Shown: positions 25,521 to 29,233 of the stretch, piece after piece
Numbering within the stretch: the stretch's first letter is position 1
Layout of the letters: every line of letters starts with the position of its first letter
Source of the DNA: Spirogloea muscicola
Lineage: Eukaryota > Streptophyta > Zygnematophyceae > Spirogloeales > Spirogloeaceae
Length of the DNA: 29,233 nt
Assembly: GCA_009602725.1 (NCBI GenBank)
Contig: WELB01000027.1
Coordinates: 650,023-679,255 of the forward strand
Direction of reading: 5' to 3'
The notes under the pieces: model-generated
What the model was told of the DNA's origin: nothing
Database searches by the model: none
What the model saw: only the letters and a program-made list of their open reading frames with translations
Translations under genes and position numbers: made by a program

Positions 25521-26822
25521 CTTAAACCCTGAGGGGCCCCCCTGCGCCACAGTCACCTGTGCGACCATTTGGCAGCCAAATCCGTGGGGATTTGCAACCT
25601 TAGGACCATTAGAATTACGGTCGCCGTTTACTGGGGCTTCGATTACAAGCTTGTTTTTAAGTCCCAGCACTGCGCAGGTGTTAGATTTTACACATCATGT
25701 TATACATCATAACGCTGCGAGTCATCGGCCACCGCGACACAGATATGCATTTATGGAATAAAGGACGAAGGGAGAATAGCTCTTTGAAAGTAAGGGATGA
25801 TACGAGAGGCCCATAAGGGATGGACAAGGTATGAGTCAGCCGGAAGGTGCAAGATCTGAAACAACTTCACACACTCTGCGAATCAGAGGCGTAAGCCCCT
25901 CACTGTCCCTACTGGCTGACTCCTTTTCCCCAGTCACAGCCATCGCTCTCTACTGGAAGGGTCTCCTCCTTCCTTTTATTCGGTGTGGGGCCTTGCGCAG
26001 TCTTCCAGGATCCGAGGGAGCCGTGCTTCTGAGTCATCAAAAAGTCACTGGCAGCTGCTGAGAGGAAGACTCTACTAGTAGCGGGCGATAGCTGTAATTA
26101 GCCAACCCGGGAGAAAGATTGAGAGCTGCGCAGCTGCCAGACGTCATCAGAGTGGAAAAAAATTGAAGCTTCTCATAGAAGGCGATGCCTGTGAGAAGCC
26201 AGAAGGCATGGACAAGCCTCAAGGTGGCCGGAGAGTGCATAAGCTGCAAGAGGTGAGAATATGAGACGGCCACTGATTCCGATCAGCCATCGTGCACTCA
26301 TGCATTCAGCGCACACCTCAAGAATGTTCAGACATGGTATGATCAGTAGCCTATGAGGCAAGTGGAAACTAGAGGAGACATTGGACTGTAGAAAGCAGGA
26401 CAGGAGCCATTCAATGAGTATCTTATAGCAATGTAGAGACGGTGGGTGTTCAAGCGAAGCTGAATTAATACTAGATCAGAGAGCGGGTGGTGAGGGAACG
26501 AGGCTCTTTATTTCCCGCCACACCTCAGAGGACCGAGCAAATGATGCAATCAGGTCCCCAAATAAAGAGTGGTTATGTTTCTGTGAAGCAGGGTTCAAGA
26601 TCAAGAGGTGCTATATGCTTATTGCTAGTAGCAATGAATCCAGGTAAAAGAGATGAAGAGGCCTCGGTAAATAGAGCGAGGAAATGTCATCTTTGCACAT
26701 GTGCATGCTGGACAGATGAGGCCGTCCAACCCAGCCAATGCTTTTGGCTTCGCGGTACAGCTCTCATCTGGCAGCGCCATAATAGAGACCATGGCAGTAA
26801 AACTTTACCTTCGGCACCGCTT
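25521..26822. other. Intergenic, weak repeat traces
   Basis: No gene was recognised. Degenerate foldback-family pieces occur near 25905-25960 (CTGGCTGACTCC, CAGTCACAGCCATCG) and inverted near 26180-26215 (GGCGATGCCTGTGAGAAGCCAG). These suggest an old inverted-repeat insertion of about 300 bp. Confidence 0.4.
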
Positions 26823-28930
26823 TTACTTGGCTGCAACGCGCGCCGGCTGCAGAACCCTTGCCTCGGCCTGCCTTTTATCACCAATGACTGGGGCCTGCTT
26901 TCCAGCACCAGCAGCAGCTGCCACAGCAGCAGCCTTCTGTGTCTCCTCCTCTAGCGCCACCGCCTTGAGCGCCTCGTAGCACATGAAGAAGATGCCAGCA
27001 GCGGGCATGAGCTTGAGGCAGCTCGGCCCAAGGCCGCGGTAAAGGCCCTGAAGCCCCTGCTCGCGTGAGATACACGCCAGTGCATCCAGCGTGCTTTTGT
27101 ACACCACTCGACCCTGAAGAGCGCCCACCTGCATCTGCGACATAGAGTGGTGCCAGAATTGGAAGAGCACCACATCATGTCAATACTGGAAAAAGCTTGA
27201 TCACGCTAAAGTAGCTGATATGCAGAGCAGCCTGACCTTCAGAGCTTTCTATTGTGCACCACACTGGTACTATCACTGTGAAAGTCAAAAGTCAATGAGG
27301 TGCCGGCCGAACACTTCATCAGACCCAATCTTCAATGTCTAGCCAAAGCTGTGTGCAGCATTGTGTTGACATCAGCTGACGTCAATCCTGAGCATAGTAT
27401 GATAAACTCAAGATTGGTTCTATGCTTCACCTGCTTCCGAGCAACCTCAAGTGGGAAAGTGGCGGTGCTCGCGATTGCGCCAGCGGCGGAGCCCATGCAG
27501 AGCGTTGAGAAGCTGTCCACCTTGTCGGTCTTGAGGACCTTCTTGTACAGGTTTCGTAGCGAGTCGTAAGCGTAGTAGTTGACCCCCGCATACGGAATCA
27601 CCCCAATCATGCTGGGGAACAATCCTCTGCACAAAATTTTTACAAGCAAGACTCAATTGCCAAACTCAAAGGGACAATCTTCAGATCAATTATTTATGCC
27701 TTCTTTTGTAGCTAAGATATTTGAATGAGTATGAGACAAGACAACTTGCAACCGCAACCACAACCACATCTACATTAGTGTGATACTCCCAGCTAATATG
27801 CGTTCACAATCTCCACACATTCTAACGTCATTGTGGCAAGACTTGAACTGAACCCGGAACCCCAAACCCTATAGTCTTCAAATCCTGAGGCCTTAGTAAG
27901 TAACATTCTTGCGATGCACCACTGATGCCTGTTGTCGAGTCCATTTTCAAGGACACATCGTAGCTTCAGCAGACACTAAACCCTTGGCATCAAGCACTAT
28001 CACACCAGGACAAAGGAGTCATGCTAGTGAGCTCCCTACCTGTACAGCTCCAGAAATCCTTCCTCCTTAACGATGCGAGCCCATGCGTCCAAGAGGCCCT
28101 TGTACTCGCCAGGCTGCATTTACCACAGATGCTTAACTTAGAATATGTCTATTTAAAGCGACAATCTATTAAACAAGGAGAGCAACACAAGCGAGCTGCA
28201 AACCACACTGAGGGACAAAAAGTCAATGTCATGTCAAGTCCAATTAAGAAAGGATAGCTGCACTGTGCATCATCAAGTAATTAACTCATTTGCGCGCAGT
28301 AGCAATACACACAGAGAGGCCTATCCAGCCCAGAATCTGGACAATCAATGTCACCTGGACTGTCAGGCGAGTTTTTATAAGCTCTAGCGGATAGGTAACA
28401 ATTGTGGACGTCATGCCCGCCACAGAGCCTGCCAGAGGTGCCACAGGCAGTGGGAACCGCGGTCGCTGGCCCTCCTTGGGAGTCAAGAAGTTCTTGGTCC
28501 GCTCATACGCAAAAAGCTGCGACAGCGAGGATGGCCAACAATGGCCGAGAACTTAGCCAGCCTACTGAAAGCTATTAGACAGCTGACTTGACGCAACAGC
28601 GTGTCTTGGGGCCAACAATGAACTCTTACTACATCAGTACTGCACTCTTACTCGTTCTCAATCTCAACATTCATCCATAGCACAAAAATTAGTTCTTCAG
28701 TGACAATTGTGAGGTTCAGAAAGGCATTAGGCTCCAAATCGATTCGTCAACAAGGTGCTGCGAGCAAAGTGAGGTCTTTTATCCACTAACAGGACTTGTG
28801 TGCTCCAAGGATACCTCTATGCCTTTGTTGGGGGCCACCCTGAGGACGTTGACGCCATTGCCACGGAACAGCCCGGTCCAGCCCTCAGTTGCCATCACAT
28901 GGGAGAACACCTCGGCCACGTTTGTCTTGC
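26823..28930 (-). CDS. Mitochondrial carrier family protein, BT1/adenine-nucleotide type, 5' partial
   Basis: Six-helix solute carrier of mitochondrial or plastid inner membranes; the closest family pattern is the plant BT1 adenine-nucleotide carrier. Inferred exons, 5' to 3': 28930-28815, 28516-28355, 28113-28040, 27626-27431, 27134-26823, all GT-AG and in phase. Repeat 1 end: EGWTGLFRGNGVNVLRVAPN. Repeat 2: YPLELIKTRLTVQ, then EEGFLELYRGLFPSMIGVIP and YAGVNYYAYDSL. Repeat 3: FPLEVARKQMQVGALQGR, then LYRGLGPSCLKLMPAAGIFF. PLELIK and PLEVAR are the Px[DE]xx[KR] signatures. The first helix and its signature are missing because the contig ends. The C-terminus has an Ala-rich extension beyond the usual end, with TAA at 26823-26825. 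Substrate is inferred from similarity only. Confidence 0.9.
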
Positions 28931-29110
28931 CTAGGAGGTTGAAGGTGAGAGTACCATTAGCAGTGTCATCTCAGAGAACATTATGTGCTGCTCAGAACGT
29001 GAAGATAAGGTCAAACAAAGTACTTCAAGCTCCCACATCCACTGCACTTCCCATGCTGGACCATCTTGTCCTTGATTGAGCCTATACACGAAATATTGAG
29101 GGGGGGGGAG
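28931..29110. other. Probable intron of the carrier gene, ending in a G run
   Basis: Sequence upstream of the first visible carrier exon. It carries no coding motif on the minus strand and ends in nine Gs followed by AG before the terminal A tract. Confidence 0.4.

Positions 29111-29233
<123 letters not shown>

Overview
This window looks like nuclear DNA of a green-lineage eukaryote, most likely an alga. The protein-coding genes are cut by many short phased spliceosomal introns. Two genes encode organelle-type proteins: a plastid-type ribosomal protein bL12 and a NusB+Sun rRNA methyltransferase of the RsmB kind. Interstitial TTTAGGG-type repeats of the plant telomere kind occur several times. 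I cannot name the genus. I rebuilt all exon chains by hand from family motifs, splice dinucleotides and phase continuity; no transcript evidence was available.

Layout. 1-2820 (+): RsmB/Sun-type rRNA m5C methyltransferase, 5' truncated by the window edge. 3635-6876 (-): proline iminopeptidase in 12 inferred exons, with an in-frame TGA replacing a Trp codon in exon 7. 6877-7290: GC-rich 5' flank. 7620-12000: an island of nested inverted repeats. It holds an inverted, gap-broken second copy of the bL12 locus, an approximately 1.5 kb palindrome, a perfect 27-bp hairpin and remnants of a reverse-transcriptase C-terminus. 12328-12626 (+): the main bL12 gene, interrupted by an assembly N. 12800-15058: no recognised gene. 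15059-19716 (-): class 3 lipase in 13 exons whose phases all agree. 19825-22280: a second repeat island with tandem repeats, another foldback and the longest RT-like fragment. 22285-25129 (-): MAK16, a 60S ribosome biogenesis factor, including an inferred GC-AG intron; its first exon is not found. 25130-26822: GC-rich flank with an N, then weak repeats. 26823-28930 (-): mitochondrial-carrier protein of the plant BT1/adenine-nucleotide type, its 5' end lost. 29111-29233: a pure A tract that closes the contig.

The genes do not form an operon or pathway. Three of them (RsmB-like, bL12, MAK16) serve ribosome assembly or translation, but their proximity is probably chance. The most unusual material is the repeat system. 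A foldback family shares about 100 bp with the bL12 3' flank, and pieces of it flank both bL12 copies, so repeat-mediated inverted duplication of a housekeeping gene is a reasonable inference. The three single Ns lie in very GC-rich stretches, and at least two of them hide coding sequence.
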